Part shown: positions 1-9,400 of the stretch, piece after piece
Position numbering within the stretch: position 1 is the stretch's first letter
Layout: each line of letters starts with the position of its first letter
NCBI RefSeq assembly: GCF_030272615.1
Contig: NC_081410.1
Span: 187,946,119-188,010,118 of the forward strand
DNA length: 64,000 nt
Direction of reading: 5' to 3'
Origin: Cryptomeria japonica
Taxonomy: Eukaryota > Streptophyta > Pinopsida > Cupressales > Cupressaceae
Position numbers and translations under genes: made by a program
The notes under the pieces: generated by a model
Databases searched by the model: none
What the model saw: the letters and a program-made list of their open reading frames with translations, nothing else
Told to the model about the DNA's origin: nothing

Positions 1-776
1 GGATATGGCTTCTGCAACTTTTCTTTTGATTGGAATTATTAGGGAATTATTTTACAGGTTTCTAATGCATAGGTGTCCATTACAGATAATAGAAAACATT
101 AACGACTTGCAGAGAACGAGACAAAGCACGAAAGCCATATCAAACTCCTCCAGGTTTCTAATCCCACGTATAGAGATTCTTACTTTTTATTTATATTTGT
201 TTTTAATTCAAATACTTGCAATACTAATATCTCCAACTTTGTGAAATTGTTTGTGATACTACTTGTTAGGCGTAAAAATATATCAATTTGTAAAAAAAAA
301 ATTAGGGTTCAATGAAAAATGTAGTATTACCATACAATAGATATAAGAAATCATTCTAATAGGTTATGGATATCCATCAAAGCCTGATGGAAGAATTTTG
401 TTAGGAAAAAAACCTGTCTGCAAGCACTTGAACTAAACATAGTATTGTTGCCTATACCGTAATCAATTGTTTTCTCCCTTCTTTCTCGCTGGTTGTTGTT
501 TTTGCCCACAAATCCTTGTTGGGTAGGATATATTTTCTAGATCATTAGAAAATCTGAACGAAATAAAATCCCCTGTATTTTCTTATTTCCCCCTGTATTT
601 TCTTATTTTCCATATAGTTTAATGATAATGAAACCCATACTCGATAACCCCTTACAAAATAAAAAATTCTTCCATATTTTCTTTGAGCTAAATCTTTGCC
701 ATTCACAATGTGACTACAAAGATACCAGTCCTCCTCACTTAGATCATATTATTGTTAATCCCTGCAACAAAAAGAG
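1..776. other. No supported gene; AT-rich spacer
   Basis: I see no recognisable coding region, RNA gene or element end here. A 79-codon open frame on the plus strand (5-244) has no motif I recognise and is probably chance. The stretch lies downstream, in minus-strand sense, of the helicase-like pseudogene exons, so it could be intron or flank of that old gene, but nothing in the sequence shows it. Confidence 0.5.
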
Positions 777-1018
777 TCAGGTAAGTTGAAACTTGAAACA
801 AAACAGTAAAATTGTAATCAGAGCTGCTTGTCTTTGCCGTAGGCATCTTAAGTTCTTAATCCATTTGTCATACGTTGAAAAAACATTTTCTAAGCCTTGT
901 CTCAGGCCATGAAGTTCTTTAATGGTAAGAACGTTCCACATTTTCAGTACTAGAGATACCTGCACTCCTTGTCCAATATCTGCTAAATGTAATTCCAAGA
1001 TCACATATTCATTTATAA
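777..1018 (-). pseudogene. TRANK1/SEN1-like helicase gene fragment, downstream exon (copy 1)
   Basis: The minus-strand translation contains ILELHLADIGQG, then VLKMWNVLTIKELHGL and GLENVFSTY. In plant TPR-and-ankyrin-repeat (TRANK1-like) helicase proteins I recall a region just upstream of the SF1 helicase core reading roughly 'QVLKVWDIL...RLDSIFTMYTDDFINRCKEKCLE', which this matches in order and spacing. After FSTY this copy goes out of register compared with the second copy at 2031-2315 and then meets a stop. There is no Walker A motif or other helicase motif here, so this is a fragment. The exon 1590-1870 lies upstream in the same orientation, which is the expected gene order. The family assignment rests on memory of the family, not a search. 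Confidence 0.55.
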
Positions 1019-1035
1019 GGCTTCGCTCGGCATCC

Positions 1036-1555
1036 TAGTTACTAGCAATGCGACGGGAGACTTCCGTTTCGCGTTTCGACGATAGAAACAGGTTTCTTGT
1101 TGCGGATGACCGTTTCAGCCGTGATTTTTCGTTTTTCTAGCAGTTGCTGTTAAAATTTAAATAAAAACTTAGACATTTTTATCTTTTCCCCAATTTTGAG
1201 GTGGAGTTTACATTAGTTTATAAATGCCAATAAAGCCCAAGCTGGAGTTTACATTAATTTGCAATTTTTGTAAGCCTAGTTAAGTATCACACAAATTTAT
1301 TTTTGTCCTCCTGATTTTACTATACTTAATGTGTGAAATGTTTTATACAAATTATTTTAAACTGAAAGAATGAAATCAAAGAATGTTTAAAATTTTTATA
1401 GAGATATATGTTTTATAATTTTTATTTTTAAAATTAATTTTACTATATATATATATATTAAAAATCCGTTTCTTATACGCAACCTTTTAAACTTCTGTTT
1501 CTCATCACGTTGTGGTTGCGGTTGCATTTTTCGTTTCTCGTTTCTGGTAACATAG
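1036..1555. mobile_element. Candidate small DNA transposon with GAAACG-rich ends
   Basis: This 520-bp piece sits between two helicase-like exons. Its ends are imperfect inverted repeats: TAGTTACTAGCAATGCGACG on the left, and the complement of the right end reads TATGTTACCAGAAACGAGAA. Both terminal 100 bases are crowded with CGTTTC/GAAACG motifs while the middle is AT-rich, as in subterminal transposase-binding repeats of hAT- or CACTA-like elements. I cannot find a matching 8-bp target duplication (CGGCATCC against GCTCAACA), so exact ends and class are uncertain. Confidence 0.35.
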
Positions 1556-1589
1556 CTCAACATGACCTGCAAGTTTCCTAGCTTGTTAC

Positions 1590-1870
1590 CTGCCATTAAC
1601 CCATCTCCATAATGTGTTGATTATTTGCTTCTGCACATATAAATCCTTCAGACTGGTAAATATTTTTTTAAATTCATTATTGTATGTAATCTTCCAAACT
1701 GTGTTGTTGAGCAAGATGGAATCCTTATTTGGCAGATCATTAAGCTGGTCCACCATTTTGCTGTCTACATTTGGATCTAAAAAGCACCTTTTCTCAATTG
1801 CGTTCTTTGCCAACTCCTTCCACACGGAGTCAGTTTTAACAAGCATGGAGCCAATTAAATTGAAACCCAA
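1590..1870 (-). pseudogene. TRANK1/SEN1-like helicase gene fragment, upstream exon
   Basis: A 94-codon open frame on the minus strand reads SVWKELAKNAIEKRCFLDPN near its start, then DQLNDLPNKDSILLNNTVWK and IFTSLKDLYVQKQIINTLWR. In plant TRANK1-like helicases the equivalent passage is of the type 'VWEDLVDDAKARNCFFNAD ... SARWKVLFSDNFKKSFGKL...KKSVINLL', so conserved residues line up along the whole exon. It ends at CAG|GTAACA (GT at 1589-1588), a good plant splice donor, and the family's next segment occurs downstream at 1018-777. The exon looks intact, but its partners are damaged and no catalytic core is in the window. I judge it part of a decayed or rearranged gene. Confidence 0.6.
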
Positions 1871-2030
1871 TGTCTGAACCCTCTGTAGCTGTTAGCAATT
1901 GATTTGTAATGCCACAAAATAGAGAACAAAACTCCATTAACAATATTTTTTCTTTCACTCTGGCTAGCTCTAGTGAAATGGTTTTTTGTTCATAAGCTTC
2001 TAAATGTGGATTCTCAAGCGTTTCGAATTT

Positions 2031-2330
2031 CTATATACATTTATACCACACTAACTCAAGATCATCCTTCCATTGCATTGGTAGCACTCTTCTTCCATCG
2101 TTGTCCAAGCACTTTACCTTGCACTGCTCAATATTCCCTAAAGCATATGTTGAAAAAACATTTTCTAAGCCTTGTCTAAGGCCATGAAGCTCTTTAAGGG
2201 TAAGAACATTCCACATTTTTAGTACTAGAAAGACCTGCACTCCTTGTCTAATATCTGTTAAATGTAATTCCAAGATCACATATTCATTTGTCAATGGAGG
2301 ATCACCTGACTTCAACTGTATACTGTAAAT
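2031..2330 (-). pseudogene. TRANK1/SEN1-like helicase gene fragment, downstream exon (copy 2)
   Basis: This is a second, better preserved copy of the exon at 777-1018: VILELHLTDIRQGVQVF, then VLKMWNVLTLKELHGL, GLENVFSTY, and beyond it CKVKCLDNDGRRVLPMQWKD. The last part matches the family pattern 'RCKEKCLEGNLEVPKSW', which copy 1 has lost. It lies upstream of exon 1590-1870 on the minus strand, the wrong order for a single gene. The simplest reading is a tandem duplication of a gene segment, with the rest of the first unit lost or beyond recognition. It begins near TCAGGTGATCCTCC and has no start codon of its own. Confidence 0.6.
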
Positions 2331-2583
2331 TTAGATCATATGTGGAGACTCTCAAATGTGATATAAACTACTATCAGCGTTACACATTGCACCTTACCTA
2401 GGTGCAAGCGCTAGTTATATTTATTGTGCTATCGCTTGAGTTTAACTGAAGGTCATTTGATCTGAAGATATATTTCCCTGGTGTGTGGAGTATTTGATGC
2501 TGGGTCATGGATTGCTTGGAGGCATTTGCTAGGCATTGTTTAGGAGGAACTGGGATGTGAGAAAGTTTGGGGGTTTTAGGGGA

Positions 2584-2793
2584 TGGCTTAAATCACACAC
2601 ACTAAGCTTATATTTCTACATTTAAAAGTGTTAAACATTCAGAGTTGACTGACATTTTTTAGGCTTAATATGTTGCTTAAGGTGTGTGGCCACACTAAGA
2701 ATACAATTCTAAGCTTAAAAGTGTTAAACACTTCGAATTGACTAACATTCTCTAAACTTAATATGCTTCTTAATATGTGTGATTTAAGACTGA
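2584..2793. repeat. MITE-like element with TTAAATCACACA termini
   Basis: About 210 bp with inverted ends: left GGCTTAAATCACACACAC, and the complement of the right end GTCTTAAATCACACATAT. Inside, the sequence folds back again, with CTAAGC/GCTTA and AAAGTGTTAAACA blocks occurring twice. It has no coding capacity. Related pieces with the core CACACACACTAAGC occur at 4965-5050 and 15492-15545, so this is a dispersed family. I could not define a target duplication. Confidence 0.55.
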
Positions 2794-3016
2794 CCAGGTC
2801 TTAACTTCTGCTATTTAATTGTCACGTTGGACGACTCAGTTCTATGTTGAAGATGTGGTTTTTCTATATTTGCTGTTTGCAAACATCGCCCCTATTTGCA
2901 GATTTCTTGACAGAGATTTCAAGGGGTTAAGTTCAGATTTCCATCGTGGCTGGCTAGTATAGTTATGTGGTTTCCTGAGTGTCAAAATCTGCCATTGAAT
3001 GGATTTTCCATTTCAG

Positions 3017-3087
3017 ACCTGAACGTGTGGGTGAAGTATGTAGAGGGTCACAAGCTGGGTGGATTTCAGAACTATGCAAATGTAAAG
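3017..3087 (+). other. Candidate orphan exon of an unidentified gene
   Basis: A 71-base open stretch is flanked by TTTTCCATTTCAG (acceptor-like) and AAAG|GTCAGG (donor-like). In phase it reads LNVWVKYVEGHKLGGFQNYA and then NVK, a plausible protein composition unlike the surrounding AT-rich DNA. I do not recognise the protein and see no neighbouring exon on either side. It may be a captured or leftover exon, or chance. Confidence 0.25.
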
Positions 3088-3349
3088 GTCAGGAATAATA
3101 TTCTTTGCAAACTTGTATCAGTTTTGATAAATGAATGAAATACTTAAATTTTCAGTCTATTGGTATTTTGGAAGGCTACAACTGTTGTTGCATATTCATT
3201 TAATTTAGAGAAAATGAATATTTCTAAAATGCATATCAAACATTGCCAATATCCTTACAAACTGAAAAAAACACATCTGCACTTTCAAGCAAACTGTTTG
3301 ACAAAAATAACTCGGAGTGTAAAGGGTTAAAAGTCGGTGTTAGAAAAGG

Positions 3350-3480
3350 GGCAGCATGGTACAATGATTACGGACTCACAGAGTGAGGTGTCATCTTAGG
3401 TTTGAAAGAACTGCAGTGCTGCAGTGCATCAGCCAATTTTACTGGCAAGGGTTTGTTTGCTTTTGTTAACTGTGTTACTA
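3350..3480 (+). mobile_element. Candidate tRNA-derived SINE
   Basis: The segment opens GGGGCAGCATGGTACAATGA, where TGGTACAATGAT resembles a polymerase III A box. About 35 bases on, GGTTTGAAAGA resembles a B box (GGTTCGANNCC). This order and spacing are those of a tRNA-derived SINE head. A T-rich stretch follows at about 3450-3490. There is no cloverleaf good enough to call a tRNA gene, and I see no target duplication. Confidence 0.4.
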
Positions 3481-3547
3481 TTGTTCCCTAAAAACTGAAA
3501 CTACAGAAGTTATAAGTTACCAAACCAACCTATGTGCCTATTACAAA

Positions 3548-3688
3548 ATGTGTGCAATTACGACAGATTAGATATGTGAAAATACATGCAGTGAACCATA
3601 ATATAAATGATCAAACATATACATGAAAAAACAAGACAACAAACTCACAGTAGCATATTAATGTGTGCAATTACGACAGATTTGATAT
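3548..3688. repeat. 28-bp direct repeat 113 bp apart
   Basis: ATGTGTGCAATTACGACAGA followed by TTAGATAT at 3548-3575 recurs with one change (TTTGATAT) at 3661-3688. The 85 bases between are AT-rich and non-coding. This could be a local duplication, or long target-site copies flanking a tiny insertion. Confidence 0.7.
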
Positions 3689-4429
3689 TTTCTGAGCCTT
3701 GACACACAACTGTTTGGGTGTTATGTGCTACAACATAACTCTTCTACCTTTTCTTTCTAACCATAATGATGACAACAATCAATAATGTATGTTTTGGTTC
3801 CATAAGTCTTGGGTACAAAAAGGTGTACACCTTCTTATTGGTAGAATTCTACAAAAAAATTGTAGAAGCATCACTTAAATCAATTAGAGATTTTTTGGGT
3901 TGAAAGAAGAGAATATATTATTTCTGAAAGATGGAAAGATTGAAAAAAAATGATCTTAATAAATATTGTTGTAGTATTTCCCAAAGGAGCAATGCTTTTA
4001 AAGGTGGTTGATTGTGAAGGAAAAATCAAGGATGCAAAATTCATTTCTAAAATCCTCATTGACTCTATAGAGATGATCCAGGTCCTAAAACTGTTGTCAA
4101 AATCATTATGAACAATACAAAAAATTGCAGGGAGCTATAAATGCTTTGGTTGAGGAAACATATGCACACATTTTATAGACACTATCTACTGTACACTGCC
4201 TTAACTTTGTGATGCAAGAATCTAGCATTCAAATAGAGTGGATGAAAGGTATGTACATTGACAAACCATCAAATGTCATAAGCCATTTTCAAGACTTTCT
4301 CAAATTTAAAATTATTGAAGACAAAATTAATAAAATTATTTAATTTATTTTAAAATTTATTATGCCATGTTTACTTTTTATTTGGTAAGTGCTGTCAAAA
4401 GGAGTAGCTCCCTTCATTAAAATAGTCAA
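3689..4429. other. Spacer without recognisable feature
   Basis: AT-rich DNA with many stops in all frames. I see no element ends, tandem repeat or protein motif. Confidence 0.5.
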
Positions 4430-4972
4430 GAAATTTTTTAGAACCATGTGCATAATGTACTTAATGCCATCTACAAACTCATAGGTCCTATCTATTTGGA
4501 CGAGGGAGCACTAATCCCCATCCCAAATGCCTCTAAATTCCTATTCTCTAGACCTTGTCTAAAGAGTACCAGAGCTTGCTCATCCACCTATTTTCTATTT
4601 ATTGCATTGGCATCAAAGATGCCCACAATGGACCCAACCATTGGCAAAGTTGCAATAGACAAAAAAGCTTCCTTGACCGCGTCCATATTGTCTCTGATGA
4701 GTAGGTGATGAGCAAACATTGTTCCCCATAATGTCACCCCCATAATCTGGATGACATTGAAGAAGAAAATCTCATAATCTAGACCCAAAACCTCTAGATT
4801 GATATACTATTCAAGTAAAAGTTTAATGTTTATGAAGTTTACATTACTAATTCTACCAAAGGCATATTTCATTGCTTCTTCAATGAGATATGCATGTCTA
4901 TTTTTAAACCCAGTTTCTCTTAACCCATCAATTAATAGTGAAGCACCAAGAAAGGGCCAGCCTTAACCACAC
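4430..4972 (-). pseudogene. Unidentified pseudogene with four TAG stops at likely Gln codons
   Basis: One minus-strand frame stays protein-like for about 175 codons. It runs through GWPFLGASLLIDGLRETGFK, HAYLIEEAMKYAFGRISNVN, LGLDYEIFFFNVIQIMGVTL, then RDNMDAVKEAFLSIATLPMV, GSIVGIFDANAINRK and ALVLFRQGLENRNLEAFGMG. Four TAG stops interrupt it (contexts LLLE*YINL, NRK*VDEQ, SSK*IGPM, MSL*MALS), each where Gln would fit. Near 4440 the frame shifts. The 5' end stops beside a MITE-like repeat at 4965. Two stretches are hydrophobic enough to be membrane segments. I do not recognise the family and assign no function; composition and the regular stop type argue that it was once coding. Confidence 0.5.
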
Positions 4973-5050
4973 ACACTAAGCAACATATTAAGCCTAGAGA
5001 ATGTCAACCAACTGAGTGTTTAACACTTTTACACTACATTCATGTAGTCA
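4965..5050. repeat. MITE-like fragment, CACACACACTAAGC family
   Basis: Contains CCTTAACCACACACACTAAG, then CAACATATTAAGCCTAGAGA and GTGTTTAACACTTTT, all shared with the element at 2584-2793. Only about half of that element is present. It abuts the end of the unidentified pseudogene. Confidence 0.5.
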
Positions 5051-5784
5051 AGCTACTTGAAGGTCATAAATGTATTCTTATCTAATTGATTTATACCTTC
5101 TTTTCTTCTACTTTTTGATTGATCAAACTAGTTTGTTTCCCTTTTGTGGGATTTTATGTCCTTTAATGCAACGAGGTTTTGTCCACACTCTGAGGGCTAT
5201 ATTTTGATTGTACGATGCTCATATGTCCAATATTTTCCATTTCAAATAAGGTGGTCAATGTTTGCATTGGAAGAGAAATTGCAGTGTTTACTCATAGCTC
5301 GTGTGTTGCTATTATGACATTTTTTTCATTGTAGGGTAATTTCTTTGTAGAGGGACAAAACCATTCAGGTGTAGTAGTCATCCATGAGCACTTCACAATA
5401 GACTGTGGATAGAGATTGAAGCCATCAGTTCCATTAGTTTCAAATTCAAACCAATTTAATATGTTTAGTTTAAAATAGATGAGAGGAATATTAAAGGATG
5501 TTATTTATTAAGTGAAAAATAAATTAGCATGGATAAATGTAATACCTTTTACTATTAGTGTGGAAAGGATATCTCAAAAATTGGTGGTTTGGATTGGAGT
5601 CACATGCCTCTTCTAAATTAATCATTCTTCTAGTATTTTAACGTGTATAAATTCAACATGTTATTGAAAAAGAACATAGATTTTTATGAGATTGAAGATC
5701 TACTATGATGTTAAGCCAACATGTAGGTGAGGAGAAAATTTTCTTATGCAATGAACCAGAAAATAAGATCTTCGCATTTGGAAG
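5051..5784. other. Spacer before the LINE
   Basis: No confident feature. A short plus-strand stretch near 5335-5410 reads NFFVEGQNHSGVVVIHEH before a stop and might be an exon scrap, but nothing around supports it. The last bases, 5767-5784, may be the left target duplication of the LINE. Confidence 0.4.
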
Positions 5785-5869
5785 CCCAATGAGCTATGTT
5801 AGGGTTTGAGGTTGCGTGTTCCATCCTATTTGTTTCAGACCACATTTTCTGCGGTATTTTGTGTTTATT

Positions 5870-6760
5870 ATGGCTCCGACCAACTTAAGCCCAGCTAGAG
5901 TTGCTGCTACGGACCCTCATGGCGCCACTGAGAAAACACCCTTGCAAGTTTGTGCCAAAAGTGTTTCACGAGGTATGTCCTCGCCTGATGTTGTATTTCT
6001 AGTTCAGGATTTTGACAATGCCTGTGATTGGCTTGAAAAATGTACTTTGATAGGATATTTTGTGGGTAGGATCCCTCCTGAAAGCATGCTTCATGATTGG
6101 GTTGCCAAAGCCTGGTCTCCTCATGGAGTTAGGCTTAATGGTGTCCAAAGTCTCACAAAAGGATTTTTTTTGTTTCACTTTTCAAACCCTTCCCATGTAG
6201 AGGCTATTCTCTCCCATGGTCCATGGACTGTTAGGTCATCCCTTTTGGTTTTCCAGCATTGGTCTCACAATTTTTCTGTCTCAGATGACAAAAAATTGCG
6301 AGCTCCAGTCTGGGTTGAGTTCCCTAGTCTTCCTTTGCCTTGTTGGCCTTTCATGCAAACCATTGCTCAGTCTGTTGGCAAAGTTGTTTGCCTCGAGCCA
6401 AACCATTTTTTTAATGCTTGCCCTCAAAAGAGGGTATGTGTAGAGGTCGATCTTTCTCGTGACCTGAAAGAGATTGTTGATATTCAAGTGGGCGACAACA
6501 CCTTCACCCAGAAGGTGCTTTATTTGAACCTTCCCAACACTTGTTATCGCTACCAGTCAACGAATCACAAGATCAGGGATTGTCCCTTGGCAACACCGAA
6601 ATTGAAACCCCTTGTTAAGGAGTCTAGCTCTCGTCCAGTGGATGGAGCCAAGAAGGATGAATGGACAACTGTGGTTCGCAAAGGAAAAACCCTAGCGGTT
6701 TCGGCCCAAAAGACTCCCGTCGGTTCCAATTCTCAACCGATGACAGATCCTCCTGTGTAG
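5870..6760 (+). CDS. LINE ORF1 protein, DUF4283 plus defective zinc knuckle
   Basis: The open frame could start at 5816; I prefer the ATG at 5870 (MAPTNLSPARVAATDP). It gives about 296 residues. The first part reads LIGYFVGRIPPESMLHDWVA, then FFLFHFSNPSHVEAILSHGP and WVEFPSLPLP, the pattern of plant DUF4283 domains, which act as nucleic-acid-binding partners in LINE RNPs. Next comes CYRYQSTNHKIRDC (6542-6583), a CCHC knuckle in which the second Cys is Tyr, so zinc binding is probably lost. The tail is basic and Ser/Thr/Pro-rich. The frame ends at TAG 6758-6760, after which further TAG stops follow in a protein-like context (SSSSQAALT*VSN, AQ*GNAS). The original ORF1 may therefore have been longer. 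The domain assignment is from recalled family patterns. Confidence 0.75.
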   Translation: MAPTNLSPARVAATDPHGATEKTPLQVCAKSVSRGMSSPDVVFLVQDFDNACDWLEKCTLIGYFVGRIPPESMLHDWVAKAWSPHGVRLNGVQSLTKGFFLFHFSNPSHVEAILSHGPWTVRSSLLVFQHWSHNFSVSDDKKLRAPVWVEFPSLPLPCWPFMQTIAQSVGKVVCLEPNHFFNACPQKRVCVEVDLSRDLKEIVDIQVGDNTFTQKVLYLNLPNTCYRYQSTNHKIRDCPLATPKLKPLVKESSSRPVDGAKKDEWTTVVRKGKTLAVSAQKTPVGSNSQPMTDPPV

Positions 6761-7041
6761 TCTTCGTCCTCCCAAGCGGCTCTCACTTAGGTTTCAAACC
6801 CTGCTCAATAGGGGAATGCTTCTACTGAGGGTGTTGCTTGCCCTCCATGGGTACGCACTCCTCAGGCTATGTCTATGATTTCCGCTCCACACTCTCTATG
6901 TCATTCTTGCAGCCCTTTAGGGCATGCTGAGATTGTAGATGGTGGTGCAAAAAAATGACGTGTCATCTCTAGTGGGGACCTGTATTTTTTGTGCAATAGC
7001 TTCTCCTCTCTTGGGGACAAGGAAGATATGTTGGTTTTATC

Positions 7042-8403
7042 ATGAATTACATCTCATGGAATGTTTGAGGTCTCATAGACCTTGCCAAAAAATATTTTGT
7101 TCGAGATGTTCGTCAACGTATTGTAGGCCTAGATGTTCTTTGCCTCCAGGAAGTTAAAATTGCAATTTTCGTGCTAAATGTTGCATGTCGTGTTATTTGG
7201 CCAACTAGCCTTATTTTTTCTTCTCAGCATGAAGCTAGTCGAGGGGGAGTTGTCACTCTCCTTTCACCTCGGTGGTGCATTGCAGTTATTTCTCATGGGG
7301 TCGATCCCATGCAGCGCACCGTCTGGGTTTTTCTTTCAATTGACAATCATTCCGTTGGGATCGTTAATGTTTATGCTCCCAATGATTCGGTTGAAAGATC
7401 TTACCTCAGGCAATGGATTGTGGATAATCTTCCACCTGCCAGTTGGGTCATGTGTGGGGATTTCAATATGGTTGAGGTGGCTTCTAATAAGGATGGTTTT
7501 TTGCCTTTCCGCTGGACAGCTAGAGAGCGGGAAGCCTGGTACTATATGTGTAATAAATTGGGTATTTTCGACCCTAACACCAACCACCGTCATCCTAGTG
7601 GGGTCTGGCACACTTGGTCGAATTTCAGAGTTGGATCTGACATAATTATTAAAAGGCTTGATCGTGCTATGATATCTGCGCAATCATTTTTCTCTTTTTC
7701 TGAAGATCATGATTTGCCCGTCACTCCTCTTGTTGAGGTGAGGCTATCAAACCACTTCCCCATAAAATTTAGCATTGAATGGTAGACAGCTAAGCAATGT
7801 TCTTCCAAAATGCAATTCTACCTCAACACGTCTCTTCTGCACCACCAATCCACGATGCCCCACATTCAATGAGTGTGGAATCTTGAACCAAGGCCCCATC
7901 ATCACACTGGTTGGATTGTGTGGTGGCAAGATGCCATTTCATGCTCTGCGAGGTTTCTACACATTTATGGTAGGCGACTTTCCATCTACCGCAAGCGGTC
8001 ATATGATGTGACCACCAAAGCTCTATGTGTTGCCACAAAAGCTTTGTCTTTGAATCCCTTTGATTCTACCCTGCAACTCCATTTAGCTCAACTCCACCAT
8101 TAGAAGCAAGTTGCGAATAGCCACTCTGCCAGAGGAGTTCAAATCAAAGCCAGATTGCATTGGCTCAAAATTGGCAATAGGGCTTCTAAGGAGTTTTTCC
8201 TGGCTCTATGTGCCCATCATACCTCTGTTGGGATTAAGAAAATTAGAGAGGGACAGGCTCTTCTCATTGAGCTACCTGACATATTGCAAGCCTTTGTCCA
8301 TCATTATGAGAAGGTGTTCACAGTGCAGGGAGATTCTCTGGCCATAACCCAAGCCTTACAAGATTGCTTAGCCGTTGTTCCCAAATGGCTCTCTAATTCG
8401 TAG
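7042..8403 (+). pseudogene. LINE ORF2, endonuclease and linker (broken)
   Basis: From the ATG at 7042 (MNYISWNV) one frame runs to about 9025 with only scattered stops. The endonuclease motifs appear in order: VLCLQEVK (Glu of the active site), GGVVTLLSPRW, GIVNVYAPND, WVMCGDFNMV, IIKRLDRAM and LSNHFPI, where the last normally reads SDH. The enzyme nicks target DNA to prime reverse transcription. Stops in frame are TGA at 7066 (WNV*GL, where CGA is usual), TAG at 7783 (IEW*TAK), TGA near 7870, TAG near 8101 and a double TAG TAG at 8401 (LSNS**AFC). Most fit CAG or CGA codons hit by C-to-T change. The linker up to 8403 is family-specific. Confidence 0.85.
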
Positions 8404-8424
8404 TAGGCCTTTTGTGATCTCTTA

Positions 8425-9400
8425 TTGACCATTGATGATCTCAAAGAAGCCGCTTTTTCTATGGCGGATGACAAAGCCTCGGGCTGTGATGGCTTCTCTT
8501 GTGAATTCTACAAAGCTCTTTGGCCTTGTGTTGGTCCTGACCTTCATAAGGTCTATCTGGAAGCTTTTCATTCCCACTCTGTGGGAAAAATGATTAATCA
8601 GGGAAATATCAAGTTTATCCCCAAGACTGGGAACCCAAAGGACATTTTCAATTGGTAGCTTATCAACTTGCTTAATGTCTCTTATAAGATCATTGCCAAA
8701 GCTTTGGCCCTTAAGATTCGACATCTTCTTCCGCTTATTGTCTGCCCAGAACAGACTGGATTTATTAAATCCAAGTTTATTCTAGACAATATTATTGTTG
8801 TTTGGGAAGGAATGGATTGGGCCAGACGCTCTCAACATCAGGCAATCTTTCTTAAGATTGATTTCTCTAAAGCGTATGATCGCATTGAGTGGCCCTTTAT
8901 CTTGGCTATGCTCAAAGCCCTCGGCTTTGGTCCCCAGTTCATCCAATCTATTCAGATGTTATTTGGAGATGCCTCGACTTGCATCACCATTAATGGCCAA
9001 CAGTCTGCGGCTTTTGGCCTTTTTCAGATCCATTTGCTAGGGGTGCCCTCTGACTCCTACTTTATATGTTCTTGTAGCGGAAGGGTTTGGCTACTTACTT
9101 GCTAATGCTATCGCTGTTGGGCATGTCCATGGTATCTCCTTGCCTGTATTACCATCCCAACTTGTCAATGGCCACTTTGTAGATGATTCCTTACTCACTC
9201 TCATTGAGGATGAGGATAATGTGCAGTCAGCTCTTCAGTGTCTTAACACTTTTTGCTTGGCTTCTATTTTGGCCATTCAATGGAACAAGACGCAATGTTA
9301 CAGACAGTCCTTTCTTCCTGCTCCGCCATGGATCCTTCATTATGACTGGAAATGGCTCTAGTATGATGAAATATTTCTCTTTCTGGGCATTCCTTTTGCC
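8425..9400 (+). pseudogene. LINE ORF2, reverse transcriptase core (broken)
   Basis: This is the non-LTR reverse transcriptase: DDKASGCDGFSCEFYKALWP opens the fingers, then NQGNIKFIPKTGNP, PLIVCPEQTGFIKSKFILDN, IFLKIDFSKAYDRIEW (catalytic Asp region) and FVDDSL at 9176-9187 (the xxDD box). A TAG at 8656 (FNW*LIN) interrupts it. Near 9025 the frame shifts by one: the following residues SI-C-*-GCPL need the next frame, where the family has RQGCPL. Both the Cys and the stop there fit CGC and CAG changed to TGC and TAG. Both aspartates of the FVDD box are kept, yet the gene cannot make enzyme. Confidence 0.87.

Noticed and set aside
3350-3425. A tRNA gene
   Set aside because: A- and B-box-like words exist, but no acceptor stem, anticodon arm or T arm can be paired convincingly, so only a SINE-like call is given.
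5816-5869. The upstream ATG at 5816 as the LINE ORF1 start
   Set aside because: The first 18 residues (MFHPICFRPHFLRYFVFI) look like translated leader; the ATG at 5870 gives a more usual start. The choice is not certain.
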